A DNA stretch of 64,000 bases from Bifidobacterium saguini DSM 23967 (lineage in GTDB: Bacteria > Actinomycetota > Actinomycetes > Actinomycetales > Bifidobacteriaceae): assembly GCF_000741715.1 (NCBI RefSeq), contig NZ_JGZN01000003.1, forward strand, positions 298,424 through 362,423. The letters run 5' to 3'. The translations under genes and the position numbers were made by a program. Shown here one piece after another: positions 8,566 to 17,064 of this stretch (position 1 is the first letter of the stretch; each line of letters begins with the position of its first letter). The notes under the pieces were generated by a model. The model was given only the letters and a program-made list of their open reading frames with translations. It had not been told where the DNA came from and ran no database searches.

Positions 8566-9624
8566 GTGAGCGAGACACATCCGGGAGCAAAAAGGCGCGT
8601 AACACTGCGCGACGTGGCTCAGACGGCCGGTGTCTCGCTCAAAACCGCTTCGAATGTCATCAACGGTTCCGGCCGCATGAGCAGCGAGACCAGAACTAAA
8701 GTCGAAGCGGTTATCAAAGAACTCGGATATCAGGTGAATGTGGCCGCCCGTAATTTAAGCCGCAATCATACCGGGTTCATTACGCTCGCGGTGCCATCGC
8801 TCACGCCTCCATATCTGGCCGAGTTGGCGAACCGTACGATTGATGCCGCACGCCAGCATGATTACTCCGTATACGTGACCACATATGCCGAAGGATCCGC
8901 CAAAGGTGCTCGCGATGTGTTGAAGAAATTCAATTCCACCGTGTCTGACGGCATGATTCTCTCCATGAGTGAGGTGGAGAACATCAGCAAAGCCGATTTG
9001 GATGTTGATTTTCCTCTGGTCGTGGTCGGTGCCCGTACCACATGGGGTATTGCCGACCATGTGACTCCGGATGATGTGAATGCAGCGGCTCAAGCGGCAG
9101 GCTATCTCTACGATCATGGCTCCAGTCGTCTTGCTGTAGTTGGTGCTCGAGGCGCATATGATGAAGCCGCTTTGCTGCAATCGATTGAAGGTAACGCACA
9201 GCTTCGTTTGCGTGGCGTGATTGAAGAGGCTCATCGTAGAGGATTGACCATTGACCCGCGACTGATTGGCGCTACGAATCAGGATTGGACCATCGGCGCT
9301 GGCGCTCGGGTAACCCAACAGCTGATTGATTCAGGAGTGCCATTCGATGGGGTAGTGGCATTGAACGATCAATTGGCCATTGGGGCGCTGACTGCGCTGC
9401 GCATTTCGGGATACGATGTGCCCAAGCAAGTGCAGGTCATCGGCTTCGACAACATTGAAGAAGCCCCATATTTGCAGATTCCACTTACCACTATGGATTC
9501 CCGGTTGGAATGGACGGCTCCGACTGCTGTGAATCGTATCCTCGGCCGCATTCGAGGAAAGATCACCGAACCGGAACTGCTGACCTGCTCATCGCAAGTC
9601 ATTGCACGAGCCTCTACGCGATAA
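8566..9624 (+). CDS. LacI-family repressor of the GH42 operon
   Basis: Sugar-responsive transcription repressor of 352 residues. Helix-turn-helix near the N-terminus (RDVAQTAGVSLKTASNVING, residues 13-32), then hinge and periplasmic-binding-like effector domain. Starts at GTG with GGGAG upstream, 43 bases after the galactosidase gene, so it is the last gene of the unit it likely controls through the two operators at 2892-2939. The perfect terminator hairpin at 9629 closes the operon. Corresponds in position to B. breve lntR/gosR. Confidence 0.9.
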   Translation: MSETHPGAKRRVTLRDVAQTAGVSLKTASNVINGSGRMSSETRTKVEAVIKELGYQVNVAARNLSRNHTGFITLAVPSLTPPYLAELANRTIDAARQHDYSVYVTTYAEGSAKGARDVLKKFNSTVSDGMILSMSEVENISKADLDVDFPLVVVGARTTWGIADHVTPDDVNAAAQAAGYLYDHGSSRLAVVGARGAYDEAALLQSIEGNAQLRLRGVIEEAHRRGLTIDPRLIGATNQDWTIGAGARVTQQLIDSGVPFDGVVALNDQLAIGALTALRISGYDVPKQVQVIGFDNIEEAPYLQIPLTTMDSRLEWTAPTAVNRILGRIRGKITEPELLTCSSQVIARASTR

Positions 9625-9628
9625 ACAA

Positions 9629-9661
9629 TAATCCCTCTGACTGTTTTGGTCAGAGGGATTA
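9629..9661. terminator. Bidirectional terminator
   Basis: Perfect 13-bp stem (9629-9641 / 9649-9661) with a seven-base loop between the convergent LacI and DUF3107 genes. It suits termination from either side. Confidence 0.75.
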
Positions 9662-9693
9662 ATTCGCTTGTTTTCAGCTATCTCGACCGGCGA

Positions 9694-9918
9694 TCACAGA
9701 GCGCCGAAACCGACTGCATGCTTGGTGTCGGAACCGATGATGGCGTAGCCCAGAGCTTTGGCCGGTACGATGATGCGACGGCCCTTATCGTCAGTCAGGT
9801 CGATGGTGGTGCCTTCAGCAACAGCCTGTGCGATGGCGTTGCTCACTTCATCAGCGGACTGTTCGGTGCTGAAGTTCACCGGACGAGCCACATTCTGAAT
9901 GCCCAGTTCGATATCCAT
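9694..9918 (-). CDS. DUF3107 family small protein
   Basis: A 74-residue soluble protein of a family found throughout Actinobacteria, with no known function. It begins MDIELGIQNVARP and ends with the family's typical IIVPAKALGYAIIG and VGFG stretch. AAGGAG lies upstream of the ATG. It sits 56 bases downstream of the phosphotransferase-like gene on the same strand and may be cotranscribed with it. In mycobacteria a DUF3107 gene also lies near UvrD-type helicase genes, as here. Confidence 0.85.
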   Translation of the reverse strand: MDIELGIQNVARPVNFSTEQSADEVSNAIAQAVAEGTTIDLTDDKGRRIIVPAKALGYAIIGSDTKHAVGFGAL

Positions 9919-9974
9919 AATGCTCCTTGTTCTATGGAATGGTTATATGTGCTATTGTGCCGTACGCTTGCGGG

Positions 9975-11681
9975 TTACGCCTGTGGCGTGGAAGCCTGCT
10001 GGCTGGTCATGGTATTGCCTTCGTGATCGTATCCGCTGAGACCGGCTCGCGCATCTCGCAACGCGCGTTCCTCCCGTTCCAACAGCGGAATCACCGTGGT
10101 TTCCACTGAATTCCATGACTGCGGGGCATGTTCGCCGGTGTCGTCGTCATCGTCATCCGCTGCGGCAGCCTGTTGCTGCGCGGCATCCATCGGTGCCGGA
10201 GCGTTCACGGCATCCGCGGACTGTTTCGCCTGCTCGCGCTCATTCATGTCAATGAGCTCTTTCAACGTGATGGTGGATGCGGAAGCCGGGCGAGGCTCAT
10301 TTGCCGGCTGCGGCTTGGTGGAACCGGTAGCGGTCACAGGACGGTTTGCGGTCTGATCATCCTGATTTGCCGCCGCCATAGTCTGGGCGGCTTGACGTAC
10401 CGCGGCAGTGGTGACCTTAGGCGTTACATCAACGCTGCCGGCTGCGATAATATCCGCAGAGCCTGTGCGATCAGGATCGTTCGTATCATCTGATGTTGCT
10501 GGTGATGCAGATGCAGCAGCAACATCAGATGGTTGAGCTGCAGTATTGCTGTGCTGAGACTTCTTCGCATCATCATTCAACAAAGTACCCACGGTAATCG
10601 TGGATGGATTATCGCCGGATTTGCCGGAAGCATGAGACTGCGATGCGGTAGTGGCCGTCGAACGATTAATAACACCCAACTGGTGCGCAAGACGCTCCAC
10701 CTGCGCTTTGAACTGGATAATTCGATCGTTATCCGCACGGTTCAATGCGGAAATGAATTCGCCCACCTGCTCCATCTGCAGCCACAAATTGGCTCGCAGC
10801 ATAATAAGATCATCCAAACGCGAGCCCATCATGCGGCCATACGCGGAAAGCACGGCATTGCGATGCGACTCATCGAGCTTGCCGAAAATCCAAGCCAAAT
10901 CGCGGGCCGGATCATTGACCTGCATATCCTGCCAATTCGTAATGGCGGTAATGGTGGAACCGGAGAACAACAGATCACCGTCAGAGAATCCGCCATGCAC
11001 CGTGCAAGTGGCGAACGACCACAAGCCCTCGGTTTCAATAATGCGAGCCCAACTGTTGGTGATTTCCTGCGGTACGTGACCAGCAGCCCGCAAACGCTTG
11101 ATCCAGGCAATCAGCTGCGAGCGAATCTGGCCAGTGGTGAACACAGGGTATTTGGAAGCTTTAAGGAATGCGGTGGGAAGACGATGAATCGCGCCCAATG
11201 CGGTGCCTACGGAAGCGCAATCATCCAAGGTGAGTAAGTCAAGCGAGCGGGCCTGTCCATCCAGATGAGAGGCGATCATTACCGTCGTTTCGCCGGTGGG
11301 ACCCGGTTTCACTGGCTTCTTGGCTGCAGCGGCCGGAGACTGATCTAGCGCCTGAGCGGTGGAAGTGGCCCCTGGTTGTGGCACGTTGCCCGGGGCAAAT
11401 GCAATGATGCGATCCAAACCGAAGCCAAGACCGCCCGGCTCGCGGGCGGCAGACAATGTTTGCGCTGCCTGTACACGCCGAATCAAACGGGTGCGCCCTT
11501 CCTTGGTGTCGGTGGCATATACGTCGTACAGTTTGCCGGAGGCATCCTGTATCACCGCCTGGTCAATGCCCTTGGCCTGATCGGTCGCGCTTTGCTGGGT
11601 ACTCTCCCTTACGCCGGCAACGGCCAGATTCGGCAGGACGGCCGAGGTCAATGCCGCCAACATGTAATTGCTTCGTCTCAT
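9975..11681 (-). CDS. Aminoglycoside phosphotransferase-like protein, probable pseudokinase
   Basis: About 568 residues. The middle resembles the APH/choline-kinase fold, but each key residue appears changed: HGD of the catalytic loop reads HGG (residues 229-231), the metal-binding Asn is Asp236 (HGGFSDGDLL against the usual HGDLxxxNLL), and the Asp of the IDW motif is Asn249 (AITNWQ). The following VNDPARDLAWI is intact. The last 220 residues are Ala/Thr/Asp-rich and probably disordered, with two similar short motifs (STITVGTLL and STITLKELI). A role in phosphotransfer is therefore doubtful; a binding or scaffold role is inference. The ATG at 11681 follows GGAAGG. Confidence 0.7.
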   Translation of the reverse strand: MRRSNYMLAALTSAVLPNLAVAGVRESTQQSATDQAKGIDQAVIQDASGKLYDVYATDTKEGRTRLIRRVQAAQTLSAAREPGGLGFGLDRIIAFAPGNVPQPGATSTAQALDQSPAAAAKKPVKPGPTGETTVMIASHLDGQARSLDLLTLDDCASVGTALGAIHRLPTAFLKASKYPVFTTGQIRSQLIAWIKRLRAAGHVPQEITNSWARIIETEGLWSFATCTVHGGFSDGDLLFSGSTITAITNWQDMQVNDPARDLAWIFGKLDESHRNAVLSAYGRMMGSRLDDLIMLRANLWLQMEQVGEFISALNRADNDRIIQFKAQVERLAHQLGVINRSTATTASQSHASGKSGDNPSTITVGTLLNDDAKKSQHSNTAAQPSDVAAASASPATSDDTNDPDRTGSADIIAAGSVDVTPKVTTAAVRQAAQTMAAANQDDQTANRPVTATGSTKPQPANEPRPASASTITLKELIDMNEREQAKQSADAVNAPAPMDAAQQQAAAADDDDDDTGEHAPQSWNSVETTVIPLLEREERALRDARAGLSGYDHEGNTMTSQQASTPQA

Positions 11682-11792
11682 CACCCTTCCACACTAATAC
11701 ATGCCTTGCGCTTTGAGGGGCGTGGCGCGGGCTCAAAGTTCGTGAATTGGACGCCGATGCGGGAAAACTGGCAACGTGTCACAATGGAGAGC

Positions 11793-13355
11793 ATGGAACA
11801 GGCGCAGAATATTCTTGAAGGGCTTGACGAGCGGCAGCGCAAGGCCGCCACCACGCTGCAGGGCCCTGTACGAATCATTGCAGGAGCCGGTGCCGGTAAA
11901 ACCCGCACGGTGACCCGCCGCATCGCCTATGCCTGCGCCACCGGAGCATGGAGGCCCGAACAGGTACTTGCCGTCACCTTTTCGGTAAAGGCTGCAGCCG
12001 AAATGCGCGCGCGCCTCACCCAACTCGGTCTTGCCGATGCGCGCGGCGGTGCCGCAGGCGGGGTAACCGCAGCCACCTTCCACTCCGCGGCCCTGCACCA
12101 GCTCAACAGCGTATGGGAGGACGTGTGCGACGCTCCATTCCCGCATCTCATCGAAGATCAAAGAGATGTGGTATCCCGTGCCATTACACGAGTCAGTGCC
12201 AATGCCGATACGGATCCGATTATGGTCCGTGATGTTCTCGCCGAAATCAATTGGGCTAAAGTCTCCCTGATCGCCCTCCAAGACTATGCCAGTGTGTGTA
12301 TGCGCGCGCATCACCTGCCGCCAGCAGGCCTTGAACCGAACCGATTCGCCGATATCTACGCCGCCTACGAGCAGGAGAAAACATCTCGAGGTGAAATTGA
12401 TTTTGACGACATTCTGCTTCTGGTCTGTCACATCATGGATGATTTTCCCGAAGCCGCCGCACAGATTCGCTCATCCATCGGCTGGCTCACAGTGGATGAG
12501 TATCAGGATATTTCCCCACTCCAGCATCGATTGATGACCTTGTGGCTTGGCGGAGGAAGCTTAAACGACGCAACCATCTTGAACCGAAACGTATGCGTAG
12601 TGGGAGACCCTGCGCAGACCATCTACTCATTCGCAGGCGCATCCAGTTGGGATTTGCTCCGATTCGCCGACGAATTCGGCCCCCTGGCCGCAGACATCGA
12701 TTTGAACACGGACTATCGTTCCACGCCGCAAATAGTCTCGCTCGCCAATAAGGTGCTTGCCGCCGCTCCCGACAGGCAAGACTATCTCAAACTCGTTTCC
12801 GCCAGACAATCCGGTGCCCGTGTGAGCAGAACAGTTTACGAAACCGATATTGAAGAAGCGCAAGGTGTAGTCGCCCGAATACTGCGCCTGATTCAACAAG
12901 GCGCCAAACCATCCGATTGCGCGATATTGACTCGCATCAACGCGCAACAGCAGGTTTTCGCTGCAGCTTTGCGCCAGGCAGGAATGAAATTCCGAATACG
13001 CAAAGATGCAGGATGGCAGTCATCCGCGCTCGCTGATGATGCAGCATCCAAACGAGCGATTTTGGAAGCTCTCGGATTAAACGCCAGCGGGAATACGCTC
13101 GTTGAGGATCCCGGAGTAACCATATCCACCATTCATGCATCCAAAGGTCTGGAATTCGACCATGTATTCCTCATCGGATGTTCTGAAGGACTACTGCCAT
13201 ATGGTGCTCCGGAATCAGGCGAAGCATTGGAGGAGGAGCGACGCCTCATGTACGTGGGCATCACCCGAGCACAGGATTCACTGCATGTATCCTTTGCCAG
13301 GACCAAAGACGGATACGGCGCCCAACAGCGCCGTCCGTCCCGGTTCCTCTCGTGA
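11793..13355 (+). CDS. UvrD/PcrA-like superfamily 1 DNA helicase
   Basis: ATP-dependent 3'-5' DNA helicase for repair or recombination. Motifs in order: Q motif LDERQRKAA, Walker A GAGAGKTRT, DEYQDISP (II), GDPAQTIYSFAGA (III), TDYRSTP (IV), TIHASKGLEFDHVFL (V) and RRLMYVGITRA (VI). At about 520 residues it is much shorter than UvrD or mycobacterial UvrD2 (about 700) and lacks an HRDC-like tail. I chose ATG 11793, seven bases after CACAAT (11780-11785), as a probable leaderless start; 11757 and 11784 are in-frame alternatives. It faces away from the phosphotransferase-like gene and converges on DUF2342. Confidence 0.88.
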   Translation: MEQAQNILEGLDERQRKAATTLQGPVRIIAGAGAGKTRTVTRRIAYACATGAWRPEQVLAVTFSVKAAAEMRARLTQLGLADARGGAAGGVTAATFHSAALHQLNSVWEDVCDAPFPHLIEDQRDVVSRAITRVSANADTDPIMVRDVLAEINWAKVSLIALQDYASVCMRAHHLPPAGLEPNRFADIYAAYEQEKTSRGEIDFDDILLLVCHIMDDFPEAAAQIRSSIGWLTVDEYQDISPLQHRLMTLWLGGGSLNDATILNRNVCVVGDPAQTIYSFAGASSWDLLRFADEFGPLAADIDLNTDYRSTPQIVSLANKVLAAAPDRQDYLKLVSARQSGARVSRTVYETDIEEAQGVVARILRLIQQGAKPSDCAILTRINAQQQVFAAALRQAGMKFRIRKDAGWQSSALADDAASKRAILEALGLNASGNTLVEDPGVTISTIHASKGLEFDHVFLIGCSEGLLPYGAPESGEALEEERRLMYVGITRAQDSLHVSFARTKDGYGAQQRRPSRFLS

Positions 13356-13380
13356 TGAGAATGATATGAACGGCTAAGCC

Positions 13381-15084
13381 TTACTCGTCGGTGGGCTGGT
13401 CGTCACCATCCTTGGTGTCGGCATCGCCTTCACCAAGCAACTTGGACAGTTCGGCATCCCAATCAATATCCGAAGACTTACCGTCTGCGGCCGGATGATT
13501 GGTATGAGCGTCGCTGGAGTCCGCCGCCGAGCCTGCCTGAGCGTTGTCCGCAGACTGCGCATTGCTCTGTTCTGCAGGCAACGTCGGCAGAAGATCAGGA
13601 TGGGACCACTTGGCATCGCGGGCTTCGGAGCCTTCAGCGGCGGTAATCATATCCCACAATCCTGCAGCTTCACGCATACGCTTCGGACGCAGCTGCAAAC
13701 CAAGCAGACTCTCGAACGTGCGCTCGGCAGGGCCGCCCATAGCGCGCTCGCGGCGCATCATCTCACGCAACTGTTCGATATGCGGCAAATGTGCCATGCC
13801 GGCTCGCCACACCACACAATCAACCCATCCTTCGACCATAGCCAGCAAGGATTCCAACGAAGCCAACGCTTCACGTTGCTCCGGCGTATCCGGAATGCCG
13901 ACTTTGGTGAGGTTCACGGCGCCGGAAATCGACTCCGGATCCATAGCAGTGGCGTCACGCAACTGTTCTTCCATAGCATCCAAATCGATGGAAATGCCGC
14001 GTGCATATTTGCCGATCAGGGCTTCAAAACGAGGCATCAGCCAAGGCACCGATGCATACAGTCGAGCATGGGCCATCTCCTGCAAGGCCAGGAAGGAGAG
14101 CACCTCGGATTCGGGAATGTGCTCAACGGTATTGAAGTCCGCGAAAGCCGCTTCAAACTCCGCGTTCAGCTTGGCATCCTGAGCAGATGCATCATTGGAT
14201 TGAGCTGCATTAGTATCCGAATCATCCGCATTCGAGCTGGCGGAGGTAAAGCCTATCGGATGGTTGGCGGTAGCATCCTTGGAATCCGCGGTGTTCGAAG
14301 ACTGTCCGTTCAACAGGGCCGCATATTCGGTGGCGTTCTGTGCAATAAGACCACCCGCAGGGTTCTTCAGCAGTGCGATACCCTGATCGAAACTGCCATG
14401 CACTTCATGGCTCAGGTTGCCGGCTGCATGACCCAATTGCATGGCAAAAGACGTATTGCCTAGCAGCTTCATAAGCTGAGCGGGATCCTTCATGCCGTCA
14501 GGAATTGGAATCGGCACAGGGCCGGCGAACATGCCGGCGATCTCACCCTCACCATCGCCCAACATGCCGCCGAGACGTTCGGAAATCACGGAAGCAAGAG
14601 CATCATTCATGGATTCAGCAACCGGTGCTGCAAACTTGGCCCACTGATCAATAGTGCCTTCCACCCATGCTGCGCGGGTGAGCACATCCGGCTCTCCAGG
14701 GGCGGGATTGAACTCACAAGCAGTATCCAGCCAAAGGTTCGCTTCGCTCATCGCACGGCGTGCGGCCTCGCCATCCACCGCAGACACGCTCGAATCAGAA
14801 CCGGAGGCGTTGGCCTGTTGCAGAGCAATGGACTTCGCCAACTTGACGTTAATCGGCCCCTCTTCAACCGTGCGCTGCATATCAGACATGGTATTCAGGC
14901 CACCAGCGGTAAACGCAGCCATCATCTGCTGCACTTCAGACGGGTCAGGCAAACGGCTCGGATCCTGACTCATCAGCTGTTCGCGAATCTCCTCAGGAAG
15001 CTGGCTGATTTGCTGCCATGCTATTTCGCCCTGAATAGGGCCGAAGCACTTGATGAGCCATTCGTGAATAGCGTTGTCGTCCAT
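13381..15084 (-). CDS. DUF2342 (zinc-dependent metalloprotease-like) protein
   Basis: A 567-residue protein of the actinobacterial DUF2342 family, often annotated as a zincin-type hydrolase. The family core is clear: the N-terminal LSQDPSRLPDPSEVQQMM-like region and the C-terminal stretch with VEGWVDCVVWRA and LLGLQLRPKRMREA. At the place of a zincin HExxH the sequence reads LQEMAHARLY (Gln335-Glu336-x-x-His339), so the first His is missing and zinc protease activity is doubtful. An acidic, Asn/Ser-rich insert (about 262-308) and a similar C-terminal tail break the fold. AAGGA precedes the ATG. Physiological role unknown. Confidence 0.8.
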   Translation of the reverse strand: MDDNAIHEWLIKCFGPIQGEIAWQQISQLPEEIREQLMSQDPSRLPDPSEVQQMMAAFTAGGLNTMSDMQRTVEEGPINVKLAKSIALQQANASGSDSSVSAVDGEAARRAMSEANLWLDTACEFNPAPGEPDVLTRAAWVEGTIDQWAKFAAPVAESMNDALASVISERLGGMLGDGEGEIAGMFAGPVPIPIPDGMKDPAQLMKLLGNTSFAMQLGHAAGNLSHEVHGSFDQGIALLKNPAGGLIAQNATEYAALLNGQSSNTADSKDATANHPIGFTSASSNADDSDTNAAQSNDASAQDAKLNAEFEAAFADFNTVEHIPESEVLSFLALQEMAHARLYASVPWLMPRFEALIGKYARGISIDLDAMEEQLRDATAMDPESISGAVNLTKVGIPDTPEQREALASLESLLAMVEGWVDCVVWRAGMAHLPHIEQLREMMRRERAMGGPAERTFESLLGLQLRPKRMREAAGLWDMITAAEGSEARDAKWSHPDLLPTLPAEQSNAQSADNAQAGSAADSSDAHTNHPAADGKSSDIDWDAELSKLLGEGDADTKDGDDQPTDE

Positions 15085-15238
15085 GCGTGTCCTTCTTTAC
15101 CGCGTGATGGTTTCTCCAAGATGAGTTACCACAAGTGTATGCTGTGCCCGCGCCGTTCGCCTGAGGCCGAGCGAGAATATGCATTCAAGGTGAAAGGATT
15201 GGAACGAGGTTTTCCTGCCTGCGCATACACTATTGGCT

Positions 15239-16099
15239 ATGTTTGTGGATATGTTCGCACGTTGCAAATGCCTGAAACACTATGTGGCATCGCGCTCGCC
15301 GCAATACTTTGCGGGAGCCGTGGCGGTGATGCTCGCCATTGTGGTGCTTGTGCTGCCCAGCGCCTATGTCATCGAGATGCCAGGGCCTACTCAGGATGTG
15401 TTGGGAAAGGTTGACGGTGATGACGTGATCGCCGTTTCCGGCACGCAGGTGCGCACATATAAGGATTCCGGCAAGCTGCTTTTGGTTACGGTCAGTGCTT
15501 CCGGCGTGCCGGGATATCCTATCGTCAACGCGCAGGCGGTGTGGGCTTGGGTCAATCCGCATATGGAGATTATGCCGCGTGAAGCCGTGGTTCCCGTGGG
15601 GCAGACAGCCGACGAATACCAGCAGAAGGTGGATTCGGACATGTCCGGTTCGCAAGACGAAGCAAGTTCGGTTGGCCTCAAGTATGTGAAGAATCATGCC
15701 AGCGAATTAGGCGTTGACGCCTCATTGTTGCAGGGAGCACATGTTGCCATGCATGTGGATAAGATCGGTGGTCCCTCAGCCGGCATGATGTACACCTTGG
15801 GACTGATTGATAAGCTCACCGCGGCCAACGAGAGTGGCGGACAAACCATTGCCGGTACCGGCACGATTAACGCCAAGGGCAAAGTAGGAAAAATCGGCGG
15901 TATCCGACTCAAAATGCTGGGTGCCAAACGAGATGGTGCCACATGGTTCCTGGCTCCCAAAGACAACTGCAGCGAGGTCGTGGGCCATGTGCCACAAGGT
16001 TTACGCGATGTGAAGGTCGCCACTTTGGATGAGGCGTATCAGGCATTGGTGGCCATCGGGAAAGGGCAGGGCGATCAGCTGCCTCACTGCACCGCCTGA
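15239..16099 (+). CDS. Membrane-anchored Lon-like serine protease lacking PDZ
   Basis: About 286 residues. One N-terminal membrane helix (residues 23-44) is followed by the conserved YVIEMPGPTQDVLG, a short extracytoplasmic region and a Lon S16 catalytic domain. The Ser-Lys dyad is visible as Ser180 in GGPSAGMMY and Lys225 in IGGIRLKMLGA. The family (YlbL/SdrC type) is normally near 340 residues with a PDZ domain before the protease; here SGSQDEA leads straight into the catalytic region. Probably degrades or trims extracytoplasmic proteins. The ATG is seven bases after TACACT (15226-15231), so probably leaderless; TTG 15233 is also in frame. Confidence 0.86.
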   Translation: MFVDMFARCKCLKHYVASRSPQYFAGAVAVMLAIVVLVLPSAYVIEMPGPTQDVLGKVDGDDVIAVSGTQVRTYKDSGKLLLVTVSASGVPGYPIVNAQAVWAWVNPHMEIMPREAVVPVGQTADEYQQKVDSDMSGSQDEASSVGLKYVKNHASELGVDASLLQGAHVAMHVDKIGGPSAGMMYTLGLIDKLTAANESGGQTIAGTGTINAKGKVGKIGGIRLKMLGAKRDGATWFLAPKDNCSEVVGHVPQGLRDVKVATLDEAYQALVAIGKGQGDQLPHCTA

Positions 16100-16235
16100 G
16101 CCTAGAAAATGGGCTTGTCATTGATTCACCAATGAGGGCAAAACCATCGACGATGCATCATGATGATGGTCAAACAGCGAGATTTTTTATGAAAGTTAAC
16201 GTGATTGTTCGCCAAGACTTGCTAATGTGGCCTCT

Positions 16236-16652
16236 GTGAATCAAACGGCATCACAGAACGCTGAAGAATTTGGGTTTGAACCTGGAGATATCGTCCAGGA
16301 GTGGCTCTGGGACGATGACGTGGATGACTCTATCCGCGCCAAAATCGAGGAGCTCACGGGCGAGGATCTCGTAGACGAGGACTACAACTCCGCTGTGGAC
16401 GGTGTCATTCTGTGGTGGCGAGACGGCGACGATGAAGACGAGCTGTCCGACACCATTGTTGACGCATGTGGAGTGCTGGATGACGACGCTCCGTTGTGGG
16501 TGTTGACTCCAAAGCCGGGACGCCCCGGTGCGGCCAGCTCCTCTACCGTGCAATCCGCAGCACAAACCGCAGGCATGAACGCCGCCACTCCGCTGACCGT
16601 CAGCAAGGATTGGAACGGTATTCGTTTGCGTGCTTTCGGCAAGGGCCGCTGA
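16236..16652 (+). CDS. DUF3052 family protein
   Basis: Small acidic actinobacterial protein of unknown function, 138 residues from the GTG at 16236. Characteristic segments are GFEPGDIVQEW, DDDVDDSIR, VDGVILWWRDGD and the C-terminal SKDWNGIRLRAFG. The start is seven bases after TAATGT (16223-16228), pointing to a leaderless mRNA; the in-frame GTG at 16227 would overlap that box. It stands alone between the Lon-like protease and tRNA-Val. In other Actinobacteria members of this family lie near redox or stress genes, which gives no firm function. Confidence 0.85.
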   Translation: MNQTASQNAEEFGFEPGDIVQEWLWDDDVDDSIRAKIEELTGEDLVDEDYNSAVDGVILWWRDGDDEDELSDTIVDACGVLDDDAPLWVLTPKPGRPGAASSSTVQSAAQTAGMNAATPLTVSKDWNGIRLRAFGKGR

Positions 16653-16754
16653 TAGGAATTCTTATCCAATCGGTTTCTGCGATAGGGCATGCGGCACGCC
16701 CAAACGTAACAAGTTGACAGACTGTGCTGGTTATGCGCTATTGTAGACACCCGC

Positions 16755-16831
16755 GGGCAATTAGCTCAGTTGGTTAGAGCGCCACCTTTACACGGTGGAT
16801 GTCGGGGGTTCGAGTCCCTCATTGCCCACCA
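16755..16831 (+). tRNA. tRNA-Val (anticodon TAC)
   Basis: Full cloverleaf: acceptor GGGCAAT pairs with ATTGCCC (16821-16827), anticodon stem CCACC/GGTGG encloses TTTACAC with anticodon TAC at 16789-16791, and the T arm contains GGTTCGAGTCC. The CCA end is encoded (16829-16831). It decodes GUA and, by wobble, other Val codons. Confidence 0.97.
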
Positions 16832-16845
16832 TTGAAGAAGATGGG

Positions 16846-16891
16846 GAACAAGCCGTTCTGCTTTACGCCAGTAAAGCCGAGCGGCTTGTTC
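16846..16891 (+). terminator. Two-tier hairpin after tRNA-Val
   Basis: An outer 10-bp stem (16846-16855 with 16882-16891) encloses a perfect inner 7-bp stem (GCTTTAC/GTAAAGC, 16860-16877). It probably ends or processes the tRNA transcript. No T tract follows. The remaining gap to 17064 holds no convincing gene. Confidence 0.55.
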
Positions 16892-17064
16892 ATTATGTGC
16901 AGTCGGTAAGGGTGCTCGGTCTGTTGCACGCTGTTTTTTGGCGCGGTCATGTTCATCTGAAGCGCAACAAACTGTGAAATTACGGAATGTAAGAACTACT
17001 GAGTCGTAACACTCACGTAGAGTGGTGAACAGAGTGTTTTATCCAGCAGGAGGTTGATCAGCCG

